From contig JABIHA010000077.1 of the NCBI GenBank assembly GCA_018649885.1, positions 1 through 42,355 on the forward strand: DNA of 42,355 bases, written 5' to 3'. The translations under genes and the position numbers were made by a program. Each line of letters begins with the position of its first letter. Position 1 is the first letter of the stretch. The notes under the pieces were generated by a model. That model ran no database searches. It was given only the letters and a program-made list of their open reading frames with translations, and was not told where the DNA came from. Positions 34,285-42,355 of the stretch are shown piece by piece. The stretch comes from Bacteriovoracaceae bacterium (GTDB lineage Bacteria; Bdellovibrionota; Bacteriovoracia; Bacteriovoracales; Bacteriovoracaceae).

Positions 34285-35487
34285 ATGAAATTTTTAAGAG
34301 ATACCCTAGACAAAGTGGAACCCCATTTTGAAAAGGGCGGAAAGTGGGAGAAGTTTTTCGTCATATATGAGATGGCCGATACTTTTTTATATACTCCCAG
34401 TGATGTCAGTCGTGGAAGGATCCACCTTCGAGACGGACTTGATCTTAAGAGAATGATGATAACAGTTGTCATGGCCTTACTACCTTGTATTTTGATGGCC
34501 ATGTACAATACTGGTCTTCAAGCAAACACGGCACTCGAAGGTCTGGGGGCCAATCCCGAAGGATGGCGATACGCTGTCATGAGTGCACTAGGCCTAGGGC
34601 TAAACTCTTCTTCATGCTTATCAAATTTTATTTTGGGCTCTCTTTATTTTATTCCCATTTTTCTTGTAACTCAGATTGCAGGTGGATTTTGGGAGGTTTT
34701 ATTCGCCTCTGTCAGAGGTCATGAGATCAACGAAGGCTTCCTAGTTACTGGAATGCTCTTTCCACTGATTGTTCCGGCCACTATTCCTCTATGGCAGGTT
34801 GCTGTAGGAATATCTTTTGGTGTTGTCTTTGGAAAAGAAGTTTTTGGTGGGACAGGAAGAAATATATTAAACCCCGCTCTTGTAGGCAGAGCATTTTTGT
34901 TTTTTGCTTATCCTGCACAAATTTCAGGCGACGCAGTTTGGACTGCTGTTGAAGGATTTTCTGGAGCGACTCCACTAGCACAAGCTGCTGCCAATGGCAT
35001 TTCGGGAATCACATACACTTGGAATCAGGCCTTCATGGGTTTTATTCCAGGCTCTATGGGAGAGACTTCCACAATTGCCTGTCTCTTTGGCGCAGCTGTT
35101 CTGATCATTTCAGGCATTGGATCTTGGAGAATTATGCTCTCTACAGTTCTTGGAATGGCACTCATGAGTTTGATTTTCAATGCCATCGGCAGTGAAACCA
35201 ATATGATGTTTAACCTTCCATTCCAGTGGCACTTTGTACTGGGTGGTTTTGCTTTCGCAGCTGTTTTTATGGCCACCGATCCCGTCAGTGCTGCCAATAC
35301 TTTAACAGGACAATTTGTTTACGGCTTTCTGATAGGAATTATGGGCATGCTCATTAGAGTCGCCAACCCCGCCTACCCTGAGGGATGGATGCTGGCCGTA
35401 CTTTTTGGAAATACCTTTTCTCCCCTTATTGATTACTTCGTTGTGAAAAATAATATTAAAAGAAGGATGGCCCAACATGTCAGCTAG
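34285..35487 (+). CDS. nqrB: Na+-NQR subunit B
   Basis: 400 residues with about ten membrane segments. It carries a covalently bound FMN on a threonine: [10 protein letters not shown] contains the motif SGAT, with Thr229 the attachment site. It also binds riboflavin and takes part in Na+ transport and quinone reduction. [23 protein letters not shown] is a family block. AAGGA precedes the ATG, 3 bases after nqrA. Its end overlaps nqrC by 11 bases. Confidence 0.95.
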   Translation: MKFLRDTLDKVEPHFEKGGKWEKFFVIYEMADTFLYTPSDVSRGRIHLRDGLDLKRMMITVVMALLPCILMAMYNTGLQANTALEGLGANPEGWRYAVMSALGLGLNSSSCLSNFILGSLYFIPIFLVTQIAGGFWEVLFASVRGHEINEGFLVTGMLFPLIVPATIPLWQVAVGISFGVVFGKEVFGGTGRNILNPALVGRAFLFFAYPAQISGDAVWTAVEGFSGATPLAQAAANGISGITYTWNQAFMGFIPGSMGETSTIACLFGAAVLIISGIGSWRIMLSTVLGMALMSLIFNAIGSETNMMFNLPFQWHFVLGGFAFAAVFMATDPVSAANTLTGQFVYGFLIGIMGMLIRVANPAYPEGWMLAVLFGNTFSPLIDYFVVKNNIKRRMAQHVS

Positions 35488-36259
35488 TAAAGATACAACA
35501 GGTAAGACTCTCATTGTCGCCTTTGCACTTTGTGTTGTCTGCTCAGTTTTAGTCTCTTCTCTTTCGGTGGGACTTAAGCCTCGCCAGCTCAGAAATAAAG
35601 AGCTGGATATGAAAAAAAATATCCTGATGGCCGCTGGTGAATACAACGATCAAATGAGTATTGGGGAGCAATTTAAAAAGTTTTCCACCTTTGTAGTAGA
35701 CTTAGAAAAAGGTGAAATAAATAGCTCTATCAAAACCGATGGCTTTGATGAAAATAGATTAATGAAAGACAGCTCAACTCGCCACGATATTGACTCTAAG
35801 AAAGATTTGGGAAAGATCAAAAAAAGGGCCAAGTATTCTCTGATTTACGCCATTAAAGAAAATGGACAAATAAAAAAGCTGATTCTGCCAGTGAGAGGAA
35901 AAGGCCTTTGGTCAACTCTCTATGGCTTTTTGGCCTTAGACAGTGACTACAATACGGTTAAGGGTCTGGGCTTTTACAGTCACGGAGAAACTCCAGGACT
36001 TGGTGGTGAAGTGGATAACCCCAGTTGGAAGAAAAAGTGGATTGGGAAAAAGGCCTTCAGCTCATCAGGACAAGCAGCTCTTGAGGTAGTCAAAGGCCTT
36101 GCTAGATCTTCTAACAGTAATTTTGATCACCAAGTAGATGGACTCTCAGGGGCGACTCTTACTTCAAATGGTGTGACGGGACTTCTGCGTTACTGGCTTG
36201 GAGAAGACGGGTTTGGACCATTTTTAGTTAAACTTAAAACAGGTAATATTCAATTATAA
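35477..36259 (+). CDS. nqrC: Na+-NQR subunit C
   Basis: 260 residues. One N-terminal membrane segment (about 8-30) is followed by a periplasmic FMN-binding domain. [13 protein letters not shown] carries the second covalent FMN on Thr227 (Thr225 in Vibrio cholerae). The glycine-rich segment GHGLWST-like ([15 protein letters not shown]) and [14 protein letters not shown] precede it. ApbE, encoded downstream, attaches FMN to this subunit and NqrB. Start: AAGGATGG before the ATG, inside the end of nqrB. Confidence 0.95.
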   Translation: MSASKDTTGKTLIVAFALCVVCSVLVSSLSVGLKPRQLRNKELDMKKNILMAAGEYNDQMSIGEQFKKFSTFVVDLEKGEINSSIKTDGFDENRLMKDSSTRHDIDSKKDLGKIKKRAKYSLIYAIKENGQIKKLILPVRGKGLWSTLYGFLALDSDYNTVKGLGFYSHGETPGLGGEVDNPSWKKKWIGKKAFSSSGQAALEVVKGLARSSNSNFDHQVDGLSGATLTSNGVTGLLRYWLGEDGFGPFLVKLKTGNIQL

Positions 36260-36274
36260 AGGGAGGCCATCTTT

Positions 36275-36892
36275 ATGGCAGCAGATACCAAGGTACTTAC
36301 AACACCTATAATTAAAAATAACCCTATTGCCTTGCAGATTTTAGGAATTTGTTCGGCACTGGCCGTGACAACCCAACTAAAAACGGCACTACTTATGAGT
36401 GTGGCCGTGACACTAGTCACAGCGTTTTCAAATCTCTCGGTTAGTATCATTAGAAACCATATTCCAAACTCAATTCGGATCATCGTCCAGATGACCATTA
36501 TTGCTTCCCTGGTTATAGTCACTGATCAAATCCTAAAGGCCTATGCCTATACAGCAGCCAAAGAAATGTCCGTCTACGTGGGGCTGATCATCACCAACTG
36601 TATTGTAATGGGAAGGGCCGAAGCCTATGCCATGAAAAATGGACCTGCCATGAGCTTTATTGATGGCCTTGGAAATGGACTTGGCTACAGTATGATACTC
36701 ATTATTGTGGCCTTTATAAGAGAGCTCGTTGGTTCTGGAAAGCTCTTTGGATTCTCCATATTACAAACTGTATCTGAGGGAGGCTGGTATCAACCAAATG
36801 GCTTGATGCTTTTGGCACCATCAGCATTTTTAATTATTGGTGTGATTATTTGGGCCATTCGAACCTATGACCCTGAACAGGTGGAAGGATAA
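36275..36892 (+). CDS. nqrD: Na+-NQR subunit D
   Basis: 205 residues with six membrane segments. Two conserved cysteines are in [10 protein letters not shown] and [15 protein letters not shown]. With the equivalent pair in NqrE they hold the intramembrane iron-sulfur cluster that links the electron path across the membrane. [26 protein letters not shown] is a family block. GGGAGG precedes the ATG. Confidence 0.95.
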   Translation: MAADTKVLTTPIIKNNPIALQILGICSALAVTTQLKTALLMSVAVTLVTAFSNLSVSIIRNHIPNSIRIIVQMTIIASLVIVTDQILKAYAYTAAKEMSVYVGLIITNCIVMGRAEAYAMKNGPAMSFIDGLGNGLGYSMILIIVAFIRELVGSGKLFGFSILQTVSEGGWYQPNGLMLLAPSAFLIIGVIIWAIRTYDPEQVEG

Positions 36893-36895
36893 ATC

Positions 36896-37504
36896 ATGGA
36901 AAATTACCTATCGATTTTTGTTAAATCCATTTTTATTGAAAACATGGCGCTGGGATTTTTCCTGGGCATGTGTACATTCCTTGCAGTTTCAAAAAAAGTT
37001 GATACGGCAATAGGCCTTGGTATTGCGGTCATCGCGGTACAGACCATCACAGTCCCCGCCAATAACTTTATTTACAATACTCTGCTTCGTGAAGGTGCCC
37101 TTTCATGGGCCGGACTTCCCGAAATGGATTTAAGTTTCTTAGGACTTATTAGTTATATCGGCGTGATTGCAGCAATTGTTCAGATTCTAGAAATGACTCT
37201 CGATAAATATGCACCTGCACTCTACAACGCTCTTGGAATCTTTCTCCCACTTATTACCGTCAACTGCGCAATTTTGGGTGGCTCACTTTTCATGGTGGAA
37301 AGAGACTACAATTTTGGTGAAAGTATTGTTTACGGCGTGGGATCGGGAACAGGCTGGGCGCTAGCAATTGTTGCTCTGGCCGGAATTCGTGAGAAAATGG
37401 AGTACTCAGATATCCCAAAAGGGCTTAATGGTCTCGGGATCACTTTTATTACTGTTGGGCTTATGGCCATTGTATTTATGTGTTTTGCTGGTATTCAGCT
37501 GTAA
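36896..37504 (+). CDS. nqrE: Na+-NQR subunit E
   Basis: 202 residues, six membrane segments, homologous to NqrD. Cluster cysteines are in [14 protein letters not shown] and [28 protein letters not shown] and [20 protein letters not shown] are typical. GGAAGG precedes the ATG, which is 3 bases past nqrD. Confidence 0.95.
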   Translation: MENYLSIFVKSIFIENMALGFFLGMCTFLAVSKKVDTAIGLGIAVIAVQTITVPANNFIYNTLLREGALSWAGLPEMDLSFLGLISYIGVIAAIVQILEMTLDKYAPALYNALGIFLPLITVNCAILGGSLFMVERDYNFGESIVYGVGSGTGWALAIVALAGIREKMEYSDIPKGLNGLGITFITVGLMAIVFMCFAGIQL

Positions 37505-37516
37505 AAAGGAAGTTCA

Positions 37517-38737
37517 ATGAACACAATTGCACTCGGTGTTTTTATGTTTACCCTCATCATCTTGGCCTTGGTGGTTGTTATTCTCTTCGCCAAATCCAAA
37601 TTGGTTCCAAGTGGTGACGTTAATCTCAACATCAATGGGGAAAAAAATTATACCATCTCCCCTGGAGACAAATTACTAGGGGCTTTGGCCAATCAAAAGC
37701 TGTTCGTATCAAGCGCTTGCGGTGGTGGTGGTACCTGCGGACAGTGTAAAGTTAAAGTGATGGAAGGTGGCGGTGATATTCTTCCCACAGAGCTTTCTCA
37801 TATAACAAAAAAAGAGGCCAAAGAAGGTGAGAGACTCTCCTGCCAAGTGGCCGTTAAAAGAGATATGAAAGTTGTCATTCCGGACGAAGTTTTCGGAGTC
37901 AAAAAATGGAAGTGTAAGGTTAGATCCAACCACAATATGGCCACTTTTATTAAAGAACTTGTTCTAGAATTACCCGATGGAGAGTCAGTTCCTTTTAGAG
38001 CTGGTGGCTATATTCAAATTGAGTGCCCCGCCTATGATATCCCCTATACAAATTTTGATATAGAAGAGGAATACAAAGGCGCATGGGACGCTTTCAACCT
38101 TTGGCAATTTAGATCTGTTACAACAGAAGAAACAGTTCGTGCCTATTCAATGGCCAACTACCCTGAAGAGCGCGGGATTATCATGCTCAATGTGAGAATT
38201 GCCTCACCACCACCGAGAATGCCTAATGTTCCTCCAGGGAAAATGTCCTCTTATATTTTCAATTTAAAACCTGGCGATGAAGTCACTATATCTGGTCCAT
38301 TCGGTGAATTTTTTGCTACGGAAAATGATAGTGAAATGATTTTTGTGGGTGGCGGAGCTGGTATGGCCCCAATGAGATCTCACATTTTTGACCAATTCAA
38401 ACGACTCGCCACAAAAAGAAAAATCTCATTTTGGTATGGAGCTCGCTCACTTCAAGAAATGTTTTATGTGGAAGATTTTGATTCAATCCAAAAAGATTTT
38501 GAAAATTTTAAGTGGAATGTGGCCCTTTCTGAGCCTCAACCAGAGGATAAATGGGAGGGGATGACCGGTTTTATTCACCAGGTACTTTTTGATAACTACC
38601 TCAAGGATCACCCGGCACCTGAAGACTGTGAGTACTATATGTGTGGGCCACCCATGATGAACGCCGCAGTTACAAAAATGCTAGAAGACTTAGGCGTTGA
38701 ACCAGAAAATATTTTCTTCGATGATTTCGGAGGCTAA
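37517..38737 (+). CDS. nqrF: Na+-NQR subunit F (NADH-oxidising)
   Basis: 406 residues. One membrane anchor (about 4-24), then a [2Fe-2S] domain with C68, C74, C77 and C109, then a ferredoxin-NADP-reductase-type module: FAD-binding [12 protein letters not shown]-binding [14 protein letters not shown] and a C-terminal [10 protein letters not shown]. It takes electrons from NADH into the complex. The strong AAAAGGAAG site precedes the ATG. The C terminus ends FFDDFGG, as in the family. Confidence 0.96.
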   Translation: MNTIALGVFMFTLIILALVVVILFAKSKLVPSGDVNLNINGEKNYTISPGDKLLGALANQKLFVSSACGGGGTCGQCKVKVMEGGGDILPTELSHITKKEAKEGERLSCQVAVKRDMKVVIPDEVFGVKKWKCKVRSNHNMATFIKELVLELPDGESVPFRAGGYIQIECPAYDIPYTNFDIEEEYKGAWDAFNLWQFRSVTTEETVRAYSMANYPEERGIIMLNVRIASPPPRMPNVPPGKMSSYIFNLKPGDEVTISGPFGEFFATENDSEMIFVGGGAGMAPMRSHIFDQFKRLATKRKISFWYGARSLQEMFYVEDFDSIQKDFENFKWNVALSEPQPEDKWEGMTGFIHQVLFDNYLKDHPAPEDCEYYMCGPPMMNAAVTKMLEDLGVEPENIFFDDFGG

Positions 38738-38750
38738 AGGCCCTTAAGTT

Positions 38751-39791
38751 GTGACAACTTACCAATCCATTTTATTTAGGGCCATTAAATTGGCCCCTTT
38801 GGGCCTTCTGCTTTTAATTTCCTGTAAAAAAACCCCTGTGGATGAGTTCATATTCACTGGAAAAACCATGGGAACGACCTACAAAGTAAAGGTTTCTCCA
38901 CCTTTTAAAACAGAGCTTTCAATAGAAGAAATCAAACATGAGGTAGACAAAGAGCTGATAGAGATCAATCAGAAGATGTCTACCTACATTGGCTCAAGCG
39001 AGCTCTCCATTTTCAATAAATTTAATAAAGACACTGCATTTAAGCTAAGCCCCCAAACTCATGGTGTAATAAAAGCGGCCCAAAAGATTTCAAGAGATTC
39101 TGGTGGTGCCTACGACGTTACTGTAGGGCCTCTAGTAAATCTTTGGGGATTTGGACCAAATGGGGCCATAGAAAAAAATCCCAGCACCAGCGACATTGAA
39201 AAAGTGAAAAGCTTTATTGGAAGCGACAAGCTGATACTCTCAAATGATCTAACTGCAAGAAAAGTACACCCACAAGTCTATGTAGATCTCTCAAGTATAG
39301 CCAAAGGCTACGGTGTGGATCAAATCTCCAAACTACTGAGTAGCTTGGCGCTAAACACCCACATGGTAGAAATCGGCGGGGAAGTCAGAGTACAGGGAGA
39401 AAAAACGTGGAAAATAGGTATCGAAAAACCTGATTTGCGTCGGGGTAATCTCGCAAAAATCCTCCCTTTGAAAAATAGCTCAGTGGCAACTTCGGGTACC
39501 TATAGAAATTTTTTCTTAAAAGATGGGGTGCGCTACTCACATACCATTGATCCCAAGACACTCTCCCCCATTGATCATCACACTATTTCAGTGACTGTGG
39601 TCCACCCAGAATGCATGTGGGCAGACGGCTTTGCCACGGCCTTGATGGTTATGGGGCATGAAAATGGCATAGAGATGGCCGAAAAATTGAATCTAACCGT
39701 CTACTTTATTTATGAGGAAAATGGTATTATAAAGGAGCTTATGAGCAGCAAGTTTAGATCACAATTTCCTGCTATTGCCCCCAAGAAGTGA
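38751..39791 (+). CDS. apbE: FAD:protein FMN transferase lipoprotein
   Basis: 346 residues. A GTG start begins a lipoprotein signal with lipobox LLLISC. ApbE takes FMN from FAD, with Mg2+, and attaches it to the SGAT threonines of NqrB and NqrC. Family blocks: GKTMGTTYKVKV, NQKMSTYIGSSELSIFN, GGAYDVTVGPLVNLWGFGP, VDLSSIAKGYGVDQ and SYSHTIDPKT-like RYSHTIDPKTLSP. Its place directly behind nqrF, 13 bases on, fits its target proteins. The GTG has no strong SD; coupling to nqrF is possible. Confidence 0.93.
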   Translation: MTTYQSILFRAIKLAPLGLLLLISCKKTPVDEFIFTGKTMGTTYKVKVSPPFKTELSIEEIKHEVDKELIEINQKMSTYIGSSELSIFNKFNKDTAFKLSPQTHGVIKAAQKISRDSGGAYDVTVGPLVNLWGFGPNGAIEKNPSTSDIEKVKSFIGSDKLILSNDLTARKVHPQVYVDLSSIAKGYGVDQISKLLSSLALNTHMVEIGGEVRVQGEKTWKIGIEKPDLRRGNLAKILPLKNSSVATSGTYRNFFLKDGVRYSHTIDPKTLSPIDHHTISVTVVHPECMWADGFATALMVMGHENGIEMAEKLNLTVYFIYEENGIIKELMSSKFRSQFPAIAPKK

Positions 39792-39797
39792 GACAAA

Positions 39798-39974
39798 ATG
39801 GAAATATTCGCCATCACATTAACATTTTTTCTAGTAGTATTCGCTGCCATGGCAGTGGGAGTAATCCTACAAAATAAACCGATCCTCGGCTCCTGTGGTG
39901 GCATTGGCGCTCTTTTTGGAAACAAGTGCTCAAACTGTGAAGGTTGTGAAAAAAAAGCCGATAACCAAGCATAG
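39798..39974 (+). CDS. nqrM: NqrM, Na+-NQR iron-sulfur maturation protein
   Basis: A 58-codon gene that automatic ORF lists with longer cut-offs would miss. One N-terminal membrane helix (about 3-23, IFAITLTFFLVVFAAMAVGVI) is followed by the family motif KPILGSCGG and a Cys-rich end NKCSNCEGCEKK: four cysteines in all. NqrM (DUF539) is needed to assemble the Fe site between NqrD and NqrE. It starts 6 bases past the apbE stop, the common order nqrF-apbE-nqrM. The ATG lies behind weak purines (GAGAC). Confidence 0.9.
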   Translation: MEIFAITLTFFLVVFAAMAVGVILQNKPILGSCGGIGALFGNKCSNCEGCEKKADNQA

Positions 39975-40033
39975 AATAAATACTAATAAGAATATACGCA
40001 TTTACTTGCACTGATAGAAATTAGGAGAAGAAA

Positions 40034-40282
40034 ATGGCCAACAAAGAAAATAAACACAGCAAAAACGTTGAGGGAAAGTGGTACACCACTGATCCTGATG
40101 ATGATAGCGGAGAAGGCTGCATTGCTTGCAATGTTTGCTACAACGGCGCACCTGATTTTTTCGGTGAAGATGATGATGGTAATGCTTTTATAAGCAAGCA
40201 ACCAAGTACTGACGAAGAAATAGAGCTTTGCCAAGAACAACTAGACGCTTGTCCTGTTGGCTCCATTGGTAGCGACGCCTAA
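40034..40282 (+). CDS. single-cluster [4Fe-4S] ferredoxin
   Basis: 82 acidic residues. C29-IA-C32-NV-C35 plus C73 in ACPVGSIG form one cubane cluster site; C66 is a spare cysteine that could pair or oxidise. The sequence between (DFFGEDDDGNAF, EEIELCQEQL) is like other bacterial ferredoxins of the Fer4_13/Fer4_15 type. AGGAG precedes the ATG. It sits between nqrM and korA, so it may be the electron acceptor for the 2-oxoglutarate oxidoreductase encoded next. A strong hairpin follows. Confidence 0.9.
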   Translation: MANKENKHSKNVEGKWYTTDPDDDSGEGCIACNVCYNGAPDFFGEDDDGNAFISKQPSTDEEIELCQEQLDACPVGSIGSDA

Positions 40283-40294
40283 TCTTCAAACTTG

Positions 40295-40317
40295 AGGGGG
40301 GAGCTCTTCCCCCCTTT
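40295..40317 (+). terminator. intrinsic terminator after the ferredoxin gene
   Basis: A G+C-rich stem AGGGGGGA/TCCCCCCT (40295-40302 and 40308-40315) with a GCTCT loop and a short T run ends the ferredoxin message and isolates korA, which has its own promoter. Confidence 0.75.
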
Positions 40318-40367
40318 GCCATATGATTTTGATCACATATTCCGAATACACCATCACCGTGCTTTAA

Positions 40368-40425
40368 TTGACATTTTTGCCTGTCAAAATAGATTTAAAA
40401 TATTATAATCGTTTTGTTATAATCG
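40368..40425 (+). promoter_or_regulatory. korAB promoter region with inverted and direct repeats
   Basis: CTGTCA (40381-40386), a 17-base spacer and a perfect TATAAT (40404-40409) form the best promoter. The -35 lies inside an inverted repeat TTGACA-N8-TGTCAA (40368-40387). The 8-mer TATAATCG occurs twice (40404-40411 and 40418-40425), giving two possible -10 elements. Regulation through the inverted repeat is inferred. Confidence 0.55.
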
Positions 40426-40461
40426 CCCTATATAAGGAATCTACATAAAAAGGTTTTTCTC

Positions 40462-42300
40462 ATGAAAGAAATTGATCAGGTTGTGATCCGCTTCTCAGGT
40501 GACTCTGGTGATGGTATGCAACTTACAGGTACCCAGTTTTCAAATACCTCTGCACTAATGGGAAATGATATTTCAACATTCCCAGATTTTCCCGCTGAAA
40601 TTAGAGCCCCGGCCGGAACAGTTGCAGGTGTTTCAGGATTTCAAGTCAATATTGGCGCATCTGAAATCAACACCCCAGGAGATGAGCCAGATGTTCTTGT
40701 GGCCATGAATCCAGCCGCTCTCAAGGCAAACCTTCATACCGTTAAAAAAGGTGGAACCCTTATACTCAATATGGATGCTTTTACTAAAGGTAACTTGAGT
40801 AAGGCTGGCTATGATAGTGATCCCCTTGATGATGATCACTTAAACGATTACCAATTGATTAAGGCCAATATTACTAGCCAAACTCAGGTTGCTCTTGAAG
40901 ATGTGGAGCTGGACACAAAGTCTAAGGCCAGATGTAAAAACTTCTACGCCTTGGGTCTTACCTATTTTATGTTTGGCCGTGACCTAGATCCCACTCTCAA
41001 TTGGATTAGTGATAAGTTTAAAGGAAAAAATAAAGTCATTGATGCCAACTCAAAGGCATTAAAAGCCGGATATAATTACGGCGACACCATTGAAGCCAGT
41101 ATTTCTAGGTTTGTGGTTCCAGCTGCCAAAATCCAGCCCGGAACATATAGGCAAATCAACGGGAACACGGCCACTGCTTGGGGATTTATCCAAGCCGCTG
41201 AAGCTGCTGATCTCAAGCTCTTCCTAGGCTCCTACCCTATCACTCCAGCAACAGATATTTTGCATGAACTTGCAAAACATAAAAATTTTGGAGTTAAGAC
41301 ATTTCAGGCCGAAGATGAGATAGCGGGAATTTGTTCTGCCATCGGCGCTTCTTTTGGCGGAGCTTTGGCGCTTACCACTAGTTCAGGGCCGGGAATTGCT
41401 CTTAAAGGTGAGGCCATGGGACTTGCCACTATGTACGAACTTCCCATTGTTGTGGTCAACGTTCAAAGAGGTGGACCCTCTACTGGACTTCCTACTAAAA
41501 CTGAACAATCAGATTTAATGCAAGTTATGTACGGCAGAAATGGCGAATGCCCCATGATCGTTGTGGCCGCTTCAAGGCCTAATGATTGCTTTGAAATGGC
41601 CTTTGAGGCATGCAGACTTGCTCTAGAGCATATGACTCCTGTTGTTTTATTAACTGATGGCTATATCGCCAACGGAGCTGAGCCTTGGAAGATTCCAGAC
41701 CTCGACAAGAAGTTTAATAAAATAAGCTCAAGGCTGATTGATCCTTCAAAAACTTCAAGCGAAGGTTTTCTAGCATACAATCGAGAAGACAAAACTCACG
41801 TAAGAAACTGGGCCATTCCTGGAATGGAAGGCTTCGAGCACAGGCTAGGTGGACTAGAAAAAGATGTGAAAACTGGCAATGTTAGCTACGATCCCGACAA
41901 CCATGAGAAAATGTGCCACATTAGAGCTGAAAAAGTTAAAAGAGTGGAAGATAATATCCCACTTCAAACGCTTGAAGGTGAAGATAGTGGAGACGTTTTA
42001 GTTCTCTCTTGGGGAGGCACTTATGGTGCCACTCACATGGCAGCTAAAGAGCTGCTTGAGCAAGGGAAGAAAGTTTCTCTATGCCATCTTAAATACATTA
42101 ATCCTATGCCAAAAAATATTGGTGATATTTTAGGCAATTTCAAAAAGGTATTAGTGTGTGAGCTCAACTTAGGCCAAATGAGAAATATCATCAATGCTGA
42201 ATATAGTATTGGTGCCATTGGATACAATAAAGTGCAGGGGCTTCCATTTAAAATTTCTGAACTTGTTGAAGCCGTAAACAGACAATTAGAGACACTATAA
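40462..42300 (+). CDS. korA: 2-oxoglutarate:ferredoxin oxidoreductase, gamma-alpha fusion subunit
   Basis: 612 residues. Residues about 1-195 are the gamma domain (RFSGDSGDGMQLTGTQFS, FPDFPAEIRAPAGTVAGVSGFQVNIG), and about 220-610 the alpha domain (NGNTATAWGFIQAAEAA, GSYPITPATDILHELAKH, AEDEIAGICSAIGASFGGALALTTSSGPGIALKGEAMG, QRGGPSTGLPTKTEQSDL). With KorB it converts 2-oxoglutarate and CoA to succinyl-CoA and reduces ferredoxin. AAAAAGG precedes the ATG by about 10 bases. It is followed 9 bases later by korB. Confidence 0.95.
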   Translation: MKEIDQVVIRFSGDSGDGMQLTGTQFSNTSALMGNDISTFPDFPAEIRAPAGTVAGVSGFQVNIGASEINTPGDEPDVLVAMNPAALKANLHTVKKGGTLILNMDAFTKGNLSKAGYDSDPLDDDHLNDYQLIKANITSQTQVALEDVELDTKSKARCKNFYALGLTYFMFGRDLDPTLNWISDKFKGKNKVIDANSKALKAGYNYGDTIEASISRFVVPAAKIQPGTYRQINGNTATAWGFIQAAEAADLKLFLGSYPITPATDILHELAKHKNFGVKTFQAEDEIAGICSAIGASFGGALALTTSSGPGIALKGEAMGLATMYELPIVVVNVQRGGPSTGLPTKTEQSDLMQVMYGRNGECPMIVVAASRPNDCFEMAFEACRLALEHMTPVVLLTDGYIANGAEPWKIPDLDKKFNKISSRLIDPSKTSSEGFLAYNREDKTHVRNWAIPGMEGFEHRLGGLEKDVKTGNVSYDPDNHEKMCHIRAEKVKRVEDNIPLQTLEGEDSGDVLVLSWGGTYGATHMAAKELLEQGKKVSLCHLKYINPMPKNIGDILGNFKKVLVCELNLGQMRNIINAEYSIGAIGYNKVQGLPFKISELVEAVNRQLETL

Positions 42301-42309
42301 GGGGATCAC

Positions 42310-42355
42310 ATGACTGATGTGCCACAATATAAGAAAAAAGATTTTGTATCAGACC
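42310..42355 (+). CDS. korB: 2-oxoglutarate:ferredoxin oxidoreductase beta subunit (N terminus only)
   Basis: Only 15 codons are in the window (MTDVPQYKKKDFVSD). The beginning and its place right after korA, with GGGG before the ATG, identify KorB, the thiamine-pyrophosphate and Fe-S subunit. The gene runs off the end. Confidence 0.8.
   Translation, partial: MTDVPQYKKKDFVSD

Noticed and set aside
40368..40409. TTGACA (40368) with TATAAT (40404) as a promoter pair
   Set aside because: The spacing is 30 bases; CTGTCA at 40381 gives the proper 17.
1..42355. tRNA genes, rRNA, CRISPR arrays and insertion sequences
   Set aside because: No cloverleaf, regular spaced repeats, transposase or long terminal inverted repeats were seen by reading; a tRNAscan or repeat search would settle it.

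Overview
The window is about 42 kb of A+T-rich bacterial chromosome. Three things suggest a marine, predatory-type Bdellovibrionota of the Bacteriovorax/Halobacteriovorax kind: many exported proteins of unknown family, a Na+-pumping NADH dehydrogenase (Nqr), and a bacterial histone-fold protein. The placement is inferred from gene content and style only; no rRNA or other marker gene is present. No rRNA, tRNA, CRISPR array, transposase or integrase was recognised, and no stretch over 300 bases lacks a gene.

Region 1 (1-2560) looks accessory. A regulator/ATPase pair reads leftward, with the ATPase cut short. Its promoter carries a 12-bp perfect palindrome over the -10. Then come a formamidopyrimidine-DNA glycosylase whose zinc finger lacks one cysteine, and a protein joining a Cys/His zinc finger to a histone fold. 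Region 2 (2567-10557) holds a large secreted metalloprotease, small exported proteins, the thyA-folA pair, a NamZ/DUF1343 muramidase-like protein and a membrane-anchored FHA protein.

Region 3 (10566-15124) is a complete branched-chain amino-acid ABC transporter, livJ-livH-livM-livG-livF, with a strong stem-loop between the binding protein and the membrane genes. Region 4 (15121-21414) is a run of exported leftward genes of unknown function, including a lipoprotein with two LamG-like domains. Region 5 (21547-25000) is a compact leftward operon: a YceI-like protein, an outer-membrane-barrel candidate with a CxxCH haem motif at its mature N terminus, a two-CxxCH lipoprotein, and threonine aldolase. 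It may be an undescribed envelope electron-transfer module.

Region 6 (25147-32656) contains a small membrane protein, a 716-residue REC-like/PilZ-like/coiled-coil protein, a TrmK-type methyltransferase, and a rightward three-gene envelope operon (small secreted protein, zinc amidase, transglutaminase-like/TPR protein). Region 7 (32938-42355) is the energy block: nqrABCDEF, apbE (FMN transferase), nqrM (58 codons, needed for Nqr Fe-S assembly), a [4Fe-4S] ferredoxin, then korA and the first codons of korB. Together this couples 2-oxoglutarate oxidation and ferredoxin to NADH oxidation and a sodium gradient.

The best candidates for something new are the zinc-finger/histone fusion (2087-2560), the YceI-barrel-cytochrome operon (22601-25000), and the amidase/transglutaminase operon (29310-32204).
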